From Hofstenia miamia (taxonomy: Eukaryota > Xenacoelomorpha > Acoela): a DNA stretch of 64,000 nt. This document shows, one piece after another, positions 12,601-25,579 of the stretch (the first letter of the stretch is position 1; the number at the start of each line of letters is the position of its first letter). The notes beneath the pieces were generated by a model that saw only the letters and a list, made by a program, of their open reading frames with translations, did no database searches and was not told the DNA's origin. Made by a program: the position numbers and the translations under genes. Location: assembly GCA_004352715.1 (NCBI GenBank), contig SCFE01000084.1, forward strand, positions 1,310,509 through 1,374,508. The letters are read 5' to 3'.

Positions 12601-14205
12601 TGTTTGTAAACGCTATACAATGTTTTGGTGATGATACAAGAATTCTGATTTTTTCTACAAATGATAAATCTTTCATCCTGAATTCAATTTTTAATGAATT
12701 TGCTTTTTAGGGATTAATTTTCCTCACGCATCAGTATTCAGGAGCAACCTTAAAATCTACATGAACTAGTCTTCATTGTATTCAAAATCTAACAAAATAA
12801 TTGTACTTAGAATGCAAAATTTGCTATTTGCACACATTTTCAAAATACGCAATAGTTTAAGAAATATTGATGAGCACATTGCATTACTGATTTTCATATA
12901 GGTTTTGACGCAATATATTGTGTTCATACCAATATGATCAATTGATGTCAATTGAAAAATCAACATTTTTTATTATTGTAACAAATTTTATAAAGAAGAT
13001 TTTCCTAACCTTAAAAGTAAAGCCAACATAAACTCTAAATTTCTTGCAAGTTCTCGGATATTCAATGCCAATGCTTGAAAGCAAATTTTAAATTCGTTAA
13101 GAATCAGGAAAAACTTTAGATTGCACATTAAAGTGTATCAGGGGAACAAACACATTGGTGCATTTTACTTTCAACAAAAAAAGTGATTTTCACTGCAATT
13201 AACACTTTGCATAGTAGACAGAAAACTGAAAAAATCCTTTCTCAGAATGTCAAAAAATTTCATTTGTAATACAGATTTCTAGCAAAATTATGTAAATTAG
13301 CATGAAACTGTTCTAAATTTAATCATTGAAGAACCAACCGAAATGGTTTTGAATTTTTATCAGCATTTAAAATATTCTTACAATCATTACTACGGAATTT
13401 TCAAGAACTTGCAAGAACTTTAAATTTAAGTTGGTGTTCTTCCATGGCTAAAAGCTTTTAGAAACGCGATACTTCAAGTCCAAAAATACTGCATCAAATT
13501 TGTAGCAGCTCTATGAATTAGAATTCATGTTTGTAAAGAATTAAAAATACATTTCAAAATCATGCTATTTCAGCAACAAATTTTGCATAGGTTATTTTTC
13601 AACGTCTGAAACGCAATTTGCTAGAGGATGGAGAGAATTGGATTGGATAGATTCGAATTGTCACCATATACAAAAATATATATTAATCCTATTTGCGAAA
13701 GGAGATTAATTTCGCCTCCATCTGCAAACTTTTTTTGAATATCTCGATATGTTCTATTTTTCTAACTTTTACTTTTTTACATTGCAAAATATTTTTTAAA
13801 ACTTGAAGTAATTTTATACTCATCCGTTCTTTCCCTAAAAGAATGTTGTCAGCAATATTTTAGGTTTTTCAATATGCCACGTTGCTTTGCTAGGTGAAAC
13901 TAATGCTTTAATTTCCCATTTTGACATTTTATTTCTGTTTTAACGTAATAAAAGATTTTGTCAACTCAGAAAGCATCATAATAAGTAGCCTATTTGTAAA
14001 TTTGAATATGGCAGGTCTTTTAGGGAACATGTCTAAATTCAATGTTGAAAATTTCTATTAGGGCATATTACTGTGGCTGAATTATTGCAGAAGATTAACA
14101 AATTTTCTTTAAAAAATTCTCTGCATGCCTAATTATCATGTATTTAAAAGGTTTCTGAGTGCAAGGAAGTACTAAAGAACTTTACTATTTTTTGTTATGT
14201 GATAC
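9637..14205. other. Long gene-poor AT-rich region
   Basis: This stretch contains many short open frames broken every few dozen codons in all frames, as expected for sequence this AT-rich. I found no domain motif, transposon end or RNA gene that I could defend. It could hold introns or distal regulatory DNA, which sequence alone does not show. Confidence 0.5.
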
Positions 14206-14294
14206 CCCAGTAAACAATTTATGTGGGCAAATGGTGGGGCCCACATGGGCCCAACGTAGGGCCCGCCATTTGCCAACGTAAATTGTTTACTGGG
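14206..14294. mobile_element. 89 bp GC-rich palindromic MITE
   Basis: The stretch starts CCCAGTAAACAATTTA and ends TAAATTGTTTACTGGG. The two halves form a near-complete hairpin whose centre is made of GGGCCC-type blocks. It is a small island of GC-rich DNA in AT-rich surroundings. The structure is that of a minimal foldback element. No clear target duplication was found. A region of similar style lies at 51794-51916. Confidence 0.6.
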
Positions 14295-15637
14295 ACATTA
14301 TCCCAAACACAATAATCTGTGCAATGTAAAAAATCAGAAGTCGAAAAACCTCGCAAGGACAAATGCGGGTCTCGGAATCTCTGCAAAAAAAAGAGGAGAC
14401 CCAGGGTTGCATATGGAAATGGACATTTGCAATCCTTCCACTTCCAGACTATGGAAATATAAATGGAATGGAAAATTGAAATAATTTCTTGGAACGGAAA
14501 TTTAGTGAAAATGTTGAAACCAACCTAAATAGATTTAAATAAAAATCGATTTCTTAAAAGCAGTCACAAACGGCATCAAAATATAACTAAAATTTTTCTA
14601 AATCATACAAATCAGAGCAAATACAACGAAAAAATTGGATTAATCTTTTGACATTGGTTAAGTAATTCACTGGTACAGCGACATGCATTCTAACTTCCAT
14701 GCCTAAGTATGGGAATTGGCGTCCACAATTTCAGATAGAACCCCTTTGTGACGTCTAGAGTTAGTTACTCCCCAAATAAAAAATTTAAGCAATATCATTG
14801 CGATGCTTCAAACACATAATATGTTTTTTGCTTGAGAATTACATATTACAAAACAAACAAGCATTTCGGTATCACACTACATTTGCATTACAGTGTAACA
14901 TATTTCAGTCACGAACAATATTCCAACAGCACGCAAATTTAACTGAAATAAACAAAGTAGTTGGAGTTTATAGCATTAAATAATAATTATGTATGCGAAA
15001 TTCATAACAATTAATTAAACTACGGCCAATTTGAATAAATCATCCTGGCCATAAGGCAAACTGCGGTTTGAATTTCAACCTCAGCATATGGTGCAACTGC
15101 TCAAAGTCTTTAGCCATCGTATTCCTAACAGTGGCTCGTGGTTGAATGCAGTAGGACGGCATGCCCCTATTTTTTTTTAAAAAAATTGAGAGTTGCATAA
15201 CACCAATAGCAAATAATTGAAGTCTTATATTTTTTTCAACGTCGCGATAGCATTCCGTTGTTTACCTATGTATTCGCGCATCAAACGGGTTTTAAATTCA
15301 GCGTCAACTGGAGCATTCGCGCAATCAACCACTTTGCAAAATCAGTGCGTGCATGAAATGCAATTATAATTGGGTTTAGATGAAATCAATTAATTTCTAT
15401 AACAAGCGACAAATTGAAAAGTTATTCAATATATGTAAATTTGTAACGCCCCACATATTTGCAAAAGGCTTAAATAATTTTCAAATGAAAAAAATTTCAA
15501 TTAGAACGAGGCATTGTTAATACTACATTTCTAGAAACATCAAATCATTCTGATATTTATTAAATAGAATTTATTTCGATATAATATAAATGTTCGTATT
15601 TCACCAATTATGACCGAATGATCTTGAAATTGGATTT
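14295..15637. other. Non-coding AT-rich stretch
   Basis: No supported gene. A short poly-T/poly-A run lies near 15171-15185. Confidence 0.45.
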
Positions 15638-15768
15638 AAGGTAATCCACTCATCAGACACATTATTTTACCGAAAGAGCTAATTTTGTGTGAAGCAGATT
15701 TGCGCCGGGTTTCCGGTTCAAGGATTATTTTTTCGCAAAGCTTCCAGGTCAGGTGGATTACCTGTTAA
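15638..15768. mobile_element. Small hairpin-ended element (possible MITE)
   Basis: AAGGTAATCCAC near the left edge is matched in reverse by GTGGATTACCTG near the right edge. The 130 bp between is richer in GC than the flanks. The size and inverted ends fit a MITE. The target duplication is unclear, so this is tentative. Confidence 0.4.
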
Positions 15769-16493
15769 CATTTATTTTATAATTGCAAAAATTGAATTTA
15801 CATAAAAGGGCTTATCCTAATAATATCAGTTCCATTATTTTGTATGCTCATTGAATTATGCAAATTCCACATGTGCCTTAGACTAAACATGCACATTAGA
15901 GAAAAGCCGCTCAACAAATAAATTGATTTTCCCTCATCATTCCGCGCAAGATCTAAATATATTCGAAAACGACAATGTTTTATCATTGTTCTCAATATTG
16001 CAAAAAATGATAAACGCAAGCAGTGATACGCAATGGTTATGAGAAATATATCATTATGAATGTTTTTTTTCGTTTTATTAATTTCATAATGCAAATTTAA
16101 TAGTTATAAGTGGCCAGAAAACATTCAATTTCTATCGTTGTATATTGCTTTTTTAATCGCAAAATTCACAATATTTCAAAAATGAATTGAATCTAGTATA
16201 TTGGAGCTAAGATAAATGAGTGGAAATTCTTGTATGATAAAGTTTGCTAACGACGCATCATTTCGTGGAGATAACCTGCCCATGAATGCATACAGTAAAT
16301 CCTGTATAACCAAAAGCTTTGTGATAAATTCAGTGCAAATGACATTATTTTTTATTGTACGTCAGTATTTCTATTGAATTTTTTCGCAATGCAGGCCTAG
16401 ATAGGCATTCTTCTGTTCGATTGTAACTGAAAATGAAAGTGAAGATAATAAACAAAAATTTCATAAGCGCTAACAAAACGCAGATAAGCGCAA

Positions 16494-16756
16494 GCAGTAA
16501 TAAGTGAAACTTATAAAAGCGAAAGCGACAATAAGCAAAAACTAAGATATCAATTCACTGGTAGAAATAGTTTCAATATTTAATATATTTATGTTATTCA
16601 TTGCACTCTGTTAACACATTAATATTCAATGTTAGATGTATGTATATGAGGGGTAGCCAGTCCAAGGAATATCGGGAGGGGATGGGGTACAAAGAAAAAT
16701 ATATAAAATCTTCATTGCAATTTTTTTCTATTCTCTCTGAGGTGAAGGCAGTCTGG
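16494..16756 (-). repeat. Dispersed repeat, inverted copy of 54971-55233
   Basis: This segment is the reverse complement of 54971-55233 over about 260 bp with scattered differences. Shared landmarks include AGATATCAATTCACTGGTAG, AGTGCAATGAATAACAT in reverse, and the (C)CCTCCCGATATTCC(C/T) block in reverse. It ends next to a GC-rich CAGGG..GCGCACCCAG end at about 16779 that resembles the hAT-like family at 1055. No protein is encoded. Confidence 0.75.
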
Positions 16757-17954
16757 TGTAGAGAATGGCCCTCAGGGAAGGGCGCACCCAGCTTTTTTTC
16801 TGAGGAGGGGAACTACTCTTTAGATTATATATATATATATATATTGTCATATTTTCATAGATATTCTTACATGCAAAGTAGTTTATAAATTCATTATTCT
16901 GAAGATTTTCACTACAACAATGGAAAAAGCATTGTCAGGGAAATTAAATAGGATACACTTTTTGACATGCTACCCAAAACAAAGGTTGATATTAACGAAA
17001 TTCAACTATTCAATTTGAGGCTTAGTATTTCATATATCTACTCTTTTATGTGATATTTTTAAATTAAATTTCAACGTAGCAAACGTAACCAGTATATTAT
17101 GAATGTTTGTTAAAAATTGCTAAAACTGAATTATTTTTCCCTACCCCTATTCAACCATTACTAAGATTGGCTAACACATATATCTGCTCCGTGGAGCAGT
17201 AGGTGAAAATGATTTCGAACACAGAGTGTTGTCTTGTTAACTGATCCTAATCTCAATAGGAAAAATTTCCATTTTGTATGGTAGGATGATCTTTAAAAAA
17301 TTCGTACTTTCTTATTTCTTAGTTATTCCAACCAAAAATTTAGGACTGAATCTTGCAGGCTTGAATCATGCCCAACTCAGCTTTTAAGAAAATGTGCTCA
17401 CTGAAGTTGAAAATTCTAGATTGAATTTTTCAAGAATAGATAATACTGATGTACAATTTCAAAACTTTATTTAAGAAATTGTATAATATTCACTACAACT
17501 GTTGTGCAATAGTTTATTTTTTTAAATTTCAGCCCCTTTTTTCCAATAGCTCAGTCGAGCCTCAACCCACCGCGGGTCCGACTTCAACATTTTGCAAAAT
17601 ATAATTTGAAAGAAAATTTCATTCAAAATTGCTATATTTCTCATTGCTAGTTTCGCTTTTAGCAATAATTGGAATGAAAATAATAGATAAGAAATCATAG
17701 CATAAAAACCAAGCATAACACATAAAAACTTTTTTTAAAAGAAAAAACATCGTTGTGAGATTGCCAACAAAAATATGAGGTGTGTTACAGAAAGATAGCA
17801 ATGGTGCGGAAACAGGTTAATGTTATGCCTTCAATATATAAAAAAGTGAATTTGGTAGTGGAAGCATAATGTAGTATATTTTGGTCATCAAACTGTGCTG
17901 TACACATGCAATAGCCAATACGAATTGGGAATTTATTATGTTTCACCAAGATTT
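16757..17954. other. Non-coding stretch leading to an assembly gap
   Basis: It contains a fragment resembling hAT-like ends at about 16779-16815, a short (TA)n run at about 16827-16845, and otherwise AT-rich DNA with no supported gene. Confidence 0.45.
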
Positions 17955-18954
17955 NNNNNNNNNNNNNNNNNNNNNNNNNNNNNNNNNNNNNNNNNNNNNN
18001 NNNNNNNNNNNNNNNNNNNNNNNNNNNNNNNNNNNNNNNNNNNNNNNNNNNNNNNNNNNNNNNNNNNNNNNNNNNNNNNNNNNNNNNNNNNNNNNNNNNN
18101 NNNNNNNNNNNNNNNNNNNNNNNNNNNNNNNNNNNNNNNNNNNNNNNNNNNNNNNNNNNNNNNNNNNNNNNNNNNNNNNNNNNNNNNNNNNNNNNNNNNN
18201 NNNNNNNNNNNNNNNNNNNNNNNNNNNNNNNNNNNNNNNNNNNNNNNNNNNNNNNNNNNNNNNNNNNNNNNNNNNNNNNNNNNNNNNNNNNNNNNNNNNN
18301 NNNNNNNNNNNNNNNNNNNNNNNNNNNNNNNNNNNNNNNNNNNNNNNNNNNNNNNNNNNNNNNNNNNNNNNNNNNNNNNNNNNNNNNNNNNNNNNNNNNN
18401 NNNNNNNNNNNNNNNNNNNNNNNNNNNNNNNNNNNNNNNNNNNNNNNNNNNNNNNNNNNNNNNNNNNNNNNNNNNNNNNNNNNNNNNNNNNNNNNNNNNN
18501 NNNNNNNNNNNNNNNNNNNNNNNNNNNNNNNNNNNNNNNNNNNNNNNNNNNNNNNNNNNNNNNNNNNNNNNNNNNNNNNNNNNNNNNNNNNNNNNNNNNN
18601 NNNNNNNNNNNNNNNNNNNNNNNNNNNNNNNNNNNNNNNNNNNNNNNNNNNNNNNNNNNNNNNNNNNNNNNNNNNNNNNNNNNNNNNNNNNNNNNNNNNN
18701 NNNNNNNNNNNNNNNNNNNNNNNNNNNNNNNNNNNNNNNNNNNNNNNNNNNNNNNNNNNNNNNNNNNNNNNNNNNNNNNNNNNNNNNNNNNNNNNNNNNN
18801 NNNNNNNNNNNNNNNNNNNNNNNNNNNNNNNNNNNNNNNNNNNNNNNNNNNNNNNNNNNNNNNNNNNNNNNNNNNNNNNNNNNNNNNNNNNNNNNNNNNN
18901 NNNNNNNNNNNNNNNNNNNNNNNNNNNNNNNNNNNNNNNNNNNNNNNNNNNNNN
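17955..18954. other. Assembly gap, 1000 N
   Basis: Exactly 1000 N, the usual placeholder for a gap of unknown size. Any open frame across it is meaningless. Confidence 0.98.
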
Positions 18955-19445
18955 ATATAGAAATGATTGGCTTCCATCCTTAATATGTTTCTGAAAAAAA
19001 GCATATACAAATATAAGTCATTGAACTCTCACACTTAGAGTGTTTTCGTAATGAGTCATGGTAGCTTTGATTTCAAACAGAAATGGAGGTAAAATGAAGT
19101 CAATTTAATTTCAAAATAATTTTTCATCTACACTACTAAATTCATCCACTAGAGGGCTAATAAATCTTAAATTAAATTTCGTCTAATGTGATGTGCCTCT
19201 GGATTAAATACACAATATATGTCTTGGCGTTGTCAGAAATATATTAATTTCTTTAGAAAAGCGATTTTTAAAATGTTAAAGAATTGCAATTGCTTAATTC
19301 TATAATTATGAACATCAATGACCTGATTCAATAACAAGAGTACCCAGAATTATTCATTACAAACAGTGTGGAACTGTTGTTTAATAGTCTTAATAAATAC
19401 ATATTTTTATGGTATTTGTTACCCTCCGCCCTTTGACAGGGAATT

Positions 19446-20452
19446 TCCCAATTTTAGAACAAACACTGGTGCATGGCTACTAATTTTGACTGATATATTT
19501 TACTTTTAGTTGCATGTTTAGCTTTAGCAATACCGATGGTTCATGAGATCACCAATTATTCAATGCCAGCAATGATCGATAAATTAGTTAAGGTCATTGA
19601 AACACTAGATAGTACGCCAGAACTGCAACCGTGCCTGGTTTTTGGAAGCACGGCCAGGCACGGCACGATGGATTTGAGGCACGGCCCGGCACGGCACGGT
19701 TTTTCACAAATATTATTAGTTACGGCACGGTTTTTCAAAAATATCTAATTCTAGTACAAATCACACGAATACAAGTGTAATTGTTGTATTTTTGTTTGAA
19801 AATTTTACTGTAAATGTTGGAAAAAAACACATTTGTTGAAAAAACATCTTTTACGCCAGATTCCTACAACACAAGTATGCATTCCGATTTTAAATAAACA
19901 CATTAATGTAATTTGTTTCACAAATAAACACCAAAATATTCATATTTACTAGAATTAAACCGGTGAAAAACTAAAAACTTTATTTTTGAAGAAATTTTTG
20001 ATATAAGGTTTACTTATTCTAATTGAATGTAACCATGTTAACTAGTGCGTGAATCACTTGAAACGTCAAATTCACACGAACTTTGTAAGAACTATACGCA
20101 ATGTTTAGCAAAGCAATTTTTGTAGCATCGCAAAATGGAAACGAATTTGAACTTTATCATTACTATAATGTTTAAAATTTAATAGTTACATAGCATTTAA
20201 ATATCATGTTATCTAATAAGTTGCTCAATAGAAAATCTTAATTTTATATCTTAAAACATTGCGTTATTATCTTAGAACGCACGTCTGTAAAGCAAAATTA
20301 AAGAAATTAAGGGCTTGCAAAGACTTTAGATGCGTTTTAATGTGTAATGTACTTTTAAAGTAACTAACGTACTGGTTTACATGGCATGCTATTCTAACAG
20401 AATGGACATATAAATAAAAGGAACTAATATATTAGAAAACGCTTACTGCATG
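19446..20452 (+). repeat. Direct duplication ending at a single-n contig join
   Basis: This ~1.0 kb is repeated at 20454-21489 with small differences. The first copy stops at the single n immediately after CGCTTACTGCATG, a point inside the second copy. That is what two overlapping allelic contigs look like when a scaffolder fails to merge them. The right inverted-repeat arm has the segment only once. Confidence 0.85.
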
Positions 20453-20518
20453 NTTCCCAATTTTAGAACAAACACTGGTGCATGGCTACTAATTTTGACT
20501 GATATATTTTACTTTTAG

Positions 20519-22009
20519 TTGCATGTTTAGCTTTAGCAATACCGATGGTTCATGAGATCACCAACTATTCAATGCCAGCAATGATCGATAAATTAGTTAA
20601 GGTCATTGAAACACTAGATAGTGCGCCAGAGCTGCAACCGTGACTGATTTTTGGAAGCACGGCCCGGCACGGCACGGTGGATTTGAGGCACGGCCCGGCA
20701 AAGCAAGGTTTTTCACAAATATTATTAGTTACGGCACGGTTTTTCAAAAATATCTAATTCTAGTACAAATCACACGAATACAAGTGTAATTGTTGTATTT
20801 TTGTTTGAAAATTTTACTGTAAATGTTGGAAAAAAACACATTTGTTGAAAAAACATCTTTTACGCCAGATTCCTACAACACAAGTATGCATTCCGATTTT
20901 TAATAAACACATTAATGTAATGTTTTTCACAAATAAACATCAAAATATTCATATTTACTAGAATTAAACCGGTGAAAAACTAAAAACTTTATTTTTGAAG
21001 AAACTTTTGATATAAGGTTTACTTATTCTAATTGAATGTACCCATGTTAACTAGTGCGTGAATAACCTGAAACGTCAAATTCACACGAACTTTGTAAGAA
21101 CTATACGCAATGTTTAGCAAAGCAATTTTTTGAAACATCGCAACATGGAAACGAATTTGAACTTTATTATTATTATAATGTTTAAAATTTAATAGTAACA
21201 TAGTATTTAAATAATAGAACAATAAAATTTTAAAAATAATATCATGTTATCTAATAAGTTGCTCAATAGAAAATCGTAGTTTTATATCTTAAAACATTGC
21301 GTTATTATCTTAGAACGCACGTCTGTAAAGCAAAATTAAAAAAATTAAGGGCTTGCAAGACTTTAGATGGGTTTTAATGTGTAATGTACTTTTAAAGTAA
21401 CTAACATACTGGTTTACATGGCATGCTACTCTAACAAAATGGACACATAAATAAAAGGAACTAATATATTAGAAAACGCTTACTGCATGCAAAATTAATG
21501 TATGAATTAGAACATATATACTATAAAGTTAGAAGCATTAAATTACGTGTATTAAATAATTCGTTTTGTACTAAATATGCCACACGACAGTTTGACAAAA
21601 ATCGCAAAACGTAATATCTAATACATCTCTAAGCCATGATTTAAAATTCTGCAAAAAATCAAGTAGGAATAATGTGGCATAACGAAAATACAAATATTTT
21701 TGTTGTATTCTAAAAATTCTCGCAAAGTAATTTCTATGCAAGTCTATTTATAAGAATCATTTGTATTATTAAACATGAACTAGAATGTAATATATTATAA
21801 ACAGAAAATTTAAAAAAAATAATTGTGACTTTCAGACGCATATTACATATATAGGTCACGGCACGGCTAAGTAACGCAAAATGTAAAGCACGGCACGGCA
21901 CGAGACGGACGAAAGCAAGGAACGGTTGCAGCTCTGTACTACGCTAATTGAACTTAAAAGGGAATTGCGGAAATCACGCATGACAAGGATTACTTCAGTG
22001 TCAGACAAT
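20519..22009 (+). pseudogene. Apparent exon interrupted by a hAT-like insertion
   Basis: After a good 3' splice acceptor (polypyrimidine tract then AG at 20517-20518) an open frame encodes ACLALAIPMVHEITNYS and continues to KVIETLDS at the insertion point. If the hAT-like element and one target copy are ignored, the frame continues as TLIELKRELRKSRMTRIT and on to SVSDN, followed by a possible donor at 22010. The hydrophobic start would suit the end of a signal peptide. The protein family is unknown to me. The same interruption is present in the other arm, so it predates the inverted duplication if that duplication is real. It could also be a fortuitous frame. Confidence 0.4.
20627..21936 (+). 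mobile_element. hAT-like element with CACGGC subterminal repeats (left arm)
   Basis: The left end is CAGAGCTGCAACCGTG and the right end CGGTTGCAGCTCTG, in inverted orientation. The flanks TAGTGCGC (19-bp upstream block gives TAGTACGC in the duplicate contig) and TACTACGC form an 8 bp target duplication, as in hAT elements. Just inside both ends lie arrays of CACGGC(C)CGGCACGG motifs, likely transposase-binding subterminal repeats. The 1.3 kb interior has no transposase. A truncated duplicate of the left part lies at 19618-20452. Confidence 0.75.
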
Positions 22010-23201
22010 GTAAATTTTCTAAATATTTTATTTGCTTATCAGCAGTATATATTTTGTACATAATTGGTATTTTTATTTTAAAAATTTTAGATTTGGTCTT
22101 TTCATTTTCGAGTACTTTCAGAAGACAGATCGACAGATTTATTAGTAATTTGTATGTACCGTTTTTCTTGTTTTAAAAACACTTATATGGTTTATGCTTA
22201 TAAAAATATTTTAGTGGTTTTTCGTAAGATAGAAAACATGTTTCTCAAACATTTTCTGCTGCCCCATGAATAATAATTAGCTTTCAAGTCGATAAATATG
22301 TACATCAACGTTTTTTGAAAAACTTCATAAATCATTGCAGATGTCATTAGATTTGGACAACTTAATACAATAATTAATCATTTTTAATAATTTTAGGAAA
22401 AATAATTTGAGCAGCCCCCACCCCGTTTGAAATTTTTTGGGATAGTACCTGAATTTTTATTATTTCTAATTCTGACTATTTAGAATAATAGACCAGAATC
22501 ACAATGCTCGGCGATGATTTAATGAGTTGCACAGGAAAACGACCATTGTATTCTGTATTCAGAAGCAGAATTAACAGCAAAGATTCTGTCTCCCAGAAAG
22601 AAGACGTGTAGTAAGGCTCACAGAGTTTTAATCGTAAAGGAATTCTTAAAAGTATAATATTTTTACATTTAATTGCAAATGCTTTGCCTTGATGTTTTTG
22701 TATTTTAATTATTTCAAAGATTACTCAAATGGCATGTACATAATAATTCATTAATTGCAATATTTCAATGATTGTCTTCCAAAATATAAATTAATTCCCC
22801 TTGAAAGTATAATTCAAAATTTTATAAATAAAAGTGGCTTATATGTGAAATTTGTCCAATTGCCCCATTAGACATTGTATAAAATTTCTTCGATTTCAGG
22901 AGTATTTATCTAGTGTAAAATTTGTATCCTTAGGATTGCTAGGGACTTTACTTGTATAAATCGGAGTTACGACTGCGTATTTTAGAGATTGAGGGAAATA
23001 TAATTACCTAGTGAATACATGAATTAAGCATATAAGTTAAATGTGTAATTGTATGTGTACGTTCCAATTTAAGTATGAGGTTTGGTGTACTACTAGGTTT
23101 CTTGGATTTGAAATCGTTTATATGTTTAATGTTATACAGGATTTCACTCTACTGAGAAGTTGAAATGGAATGAAACTTCAATTGTTTCAATCTCATCATA
23201 G

Positions 23202-23369
23202 CATTCTACAACAACAACTAATACTACTGCTATTACTAATCTTACTACTACTACTTCTACAACTACTACTAAATATCCGATATATTATAATCCGTATGCA
23301 AGCGATTCCGCAAGAATTAATTGGCATGGGAGCAGGCGCAGCTCACCATCACAAAAGAAGTTCTGGTAA
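23202..23369 (+). CDS. Thr-rich terminal exon candidate (left arm)
   Basis: After an acceptor-like CTCATCATAG, a 55-codon frame runs to TAA. It opens HSTTTTNTTAITNLTTTT, continues KYPIYYNPYASDSARINW, and ends SPSQKKFW. The Thr tract comes from ACT/ACA triplets, so a microsatellite that happens to be open is a fair alternative. The non-repetitive tail, its conservation in the other arm and the natural stop favour a real exon of a secreted mucin-like protein, possibly from the same gene as the hAT-interrupted exon. That linkage is inference. Confidence 0.3.
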   Translation, partial: HSTTTTNTTAITNLTTTTSTTTTKYPIYYNPYASDSARINWHGSRRSSPSQKKFW

Positions 23370-23676
23370 AATATTTTTTAAGTGTAATATTTTTACTCTT
23401 TTTAAAAATCGAGAAACTTCGCAACAATAAAACAATGAAGCCCAACTTTAAGACATTAGTTTTTTCTTTTTTAAACATAGTTTCAATAATTTTGAATGAA
23501 TTGTATTCCTTAGTGCAAAATTATATAGTGCAGTATAGAAATTCTTTATACAAGTTACCTGCCTAATAAACAAAATTAAGTTAGAGTGAATAATGTTGGA
23601 TTAGTGTCAAAATATAAGAAATTTGGGGAAATATCATTCTAATTAAATCTCTTTGAAATTTTAAGCCGATTGAATG

Positions 23677-25128
23677 CATATATATATATATTTTTTTTTT
23701 TGCAAAATTGGAAATTTGAAGATAGACTTTGAGACGCCTTTCAGTTTTAAGTAAATATATTAAGACCAGCAAGCATCATATCAATAGAAGACAAGGCTCA
23801 AGACCAACCAAGCTCCCTAAAACTTGAGTTCGGATTATCACACCCGGCAACAATCTGGCTCATGTAAGGAATTTTTAGTGGAACCATGCCAAAGAATTTT
23901 TTTGGTTTGAGTTATCAATGTTCCGTATTTTCAAAATTAATAATGAATTGCAAACATATTTTCAATCTTAGAAGACAAAAAAACTTAACACATAGTATAT
24001 AATTCTATAGTATTCACTGTATTTGAATTGATTTGCGTGCACTGTTTCATAAGTCATCTAGGTCTTCTTACAGTTCAAAACATTTTTCCTTACATTTTTG
24101 CATATCCGGACAAGCTCATGTCCATCTCTGATAAATACATAATAATGATAAAGACTTAAAGTTCATTTGCACTATTTAACTAAACTTTTCAAATATTTTT
24201 TAAGTATTAGCAAAGTTTCATCAGATATTTGTGAGAAATTTAGAATTTAGTACATAAAAGTTCTGATAAGATACTTAGGAAACCTTGCAAGCCTGAAAAT
24301 TTAAGTTGACAGGACCAAGATCAATCGGACATTTTTACAGATATATGAGCGTTTTATATTTAACATTATGTACTTCTTGACGGTTTTGTTTTTGGTACAA
24401 GTGTGTTACATTTTAAAAAAATCGTTTCAATGAGATTGTGGAGTGTCCTGTAATATAGATATCTTTTGACTTGATACAGGTCAAATATAAATTTGCTTAA
24501 AATTGTAATATTAGTTAAAAATATTATTTCGGTTTATGCCAAAACTATTGTCCACGTGATTTATTTTGTGATCAATTAAAACCATTTATTTTTTATGGCT
24601 TTCGAAAAAAGTTGATTGCTATAACAAGTATGTACGGAAATGAATTGTAAGATAGAAAGAATTTTTCAATCCATTCATCCAAATACATTTCATTTCAAAT
24701 ATATGTAAAATAATAAGAATTTATTTAAGTATTTACATTGAAACAAAACATATATAAGGATGAATATGTACAAATTCATCGTATTCTTTTATTCAAAAAA
24801 ACTCGACTTTTCAGCAAATTTATGGGAGCACTTGGTAATTGCAGATATAAATCGCATCTAACACTTTGTTTCAAAATGTCTGTGAAATGATGGAAGCTTA
24901 AATTCAATTGTCACAAATATGCAAAAAACTTACTAATTATACAACAAATAGTAATAATTTATTTATTTTTATTTGAAAATGGCTGTTAAACTAGAATGCT
25001 TATGTTTGCGCAGTTTGTTTTCACTCAATTTCCTGGACATTCTGATTCAGATATTTACAAATATCTTTCAAAAAATATAATGTTTGATATTAATTTAGAG
25101 CTTTTCAGAATGAAAATAGTAATATTTA

Positions 25129-25172
<44 letters not shown>

Positions 25173-25579
25173 TAAGAAATCAATTTTTGGAAATCAATTT
25201 TTGTGCATTTTTGTACAACACACATTTAAGGGAAATTCTATGTCCATACATATATATTTATAAAAAATGAATATAGACCAAATATTATATTTCAAAAAAA
25301 TTGCGAAGACAACCAGTCTATTTTTTTCGTAGTTTATCATCAATTACCTATTAGTTAAATTTCAGAAATTCTTAATATTGCAAAATTCCCAAGTGCTTTC
25401 ATTTAATCTTTGCAAAGCCAAGCATTCCTCATATGTAAATGCGACAATTTCTTAAAACTCTTTCAATGTTTTCATTTGCTTAGAAGAGCTTTCAAGGTTC
25501 AAGCAAATATCAATCAAAAGAGGTGCAGATTTCTTCATTTAAAAATGAAGCTTGTTACAATGAGAAATCTAAAACATTT
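23677..25579. other. Non-coding AT-rich stretch with (TA)n
   Basis: A (TA)n run lies at 25129-25167 and a short one with a poly-T tract near 23681-23701. No gene is supported. Confidence 0.5.

Larger units (their letters stand above)
19188..23676 (+). repeat. Large inverted repeat, left arm
   Basis: From 19188 the sequence is the reverse complement of 39985 downward, and the match ends at 23676 against 36497. The arm is 4.49 kb, but about 1.0 kb of that (19446-20452 against 20454-21489) is a direct duplication meeting at the single n at 20453. Without it the arm is ~3.5 kb, equal to the right arm. Contents in order: a tnp2-like transposase fragment, an apparent exon split by a hAT-like element, AT-rich DNA, and a Thr-rich exon candidate. 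The arms differ by occasional substitutions and small indels. Confidence 0.9.

Noticed and set aside
17881-19010. Long open frames of 355-362 codons around 17.9-19.0 kb
   Set aside because: They consist almost entirely of the 1000 N gap.
19536-19748. 70-codon open frame and its antisense shadow over the CACGGC repeats
   Set aside because: The second half is translated subterminal repeat of the hAT-like element; only the part before 19618 may be coding.
23170-23430. 86-codon frame rich in Leu over the ACT/ACA tract
   Set aside because: It is another frame of the trinucleotide repeat; the Thr frame has the better tail and a natural stop.
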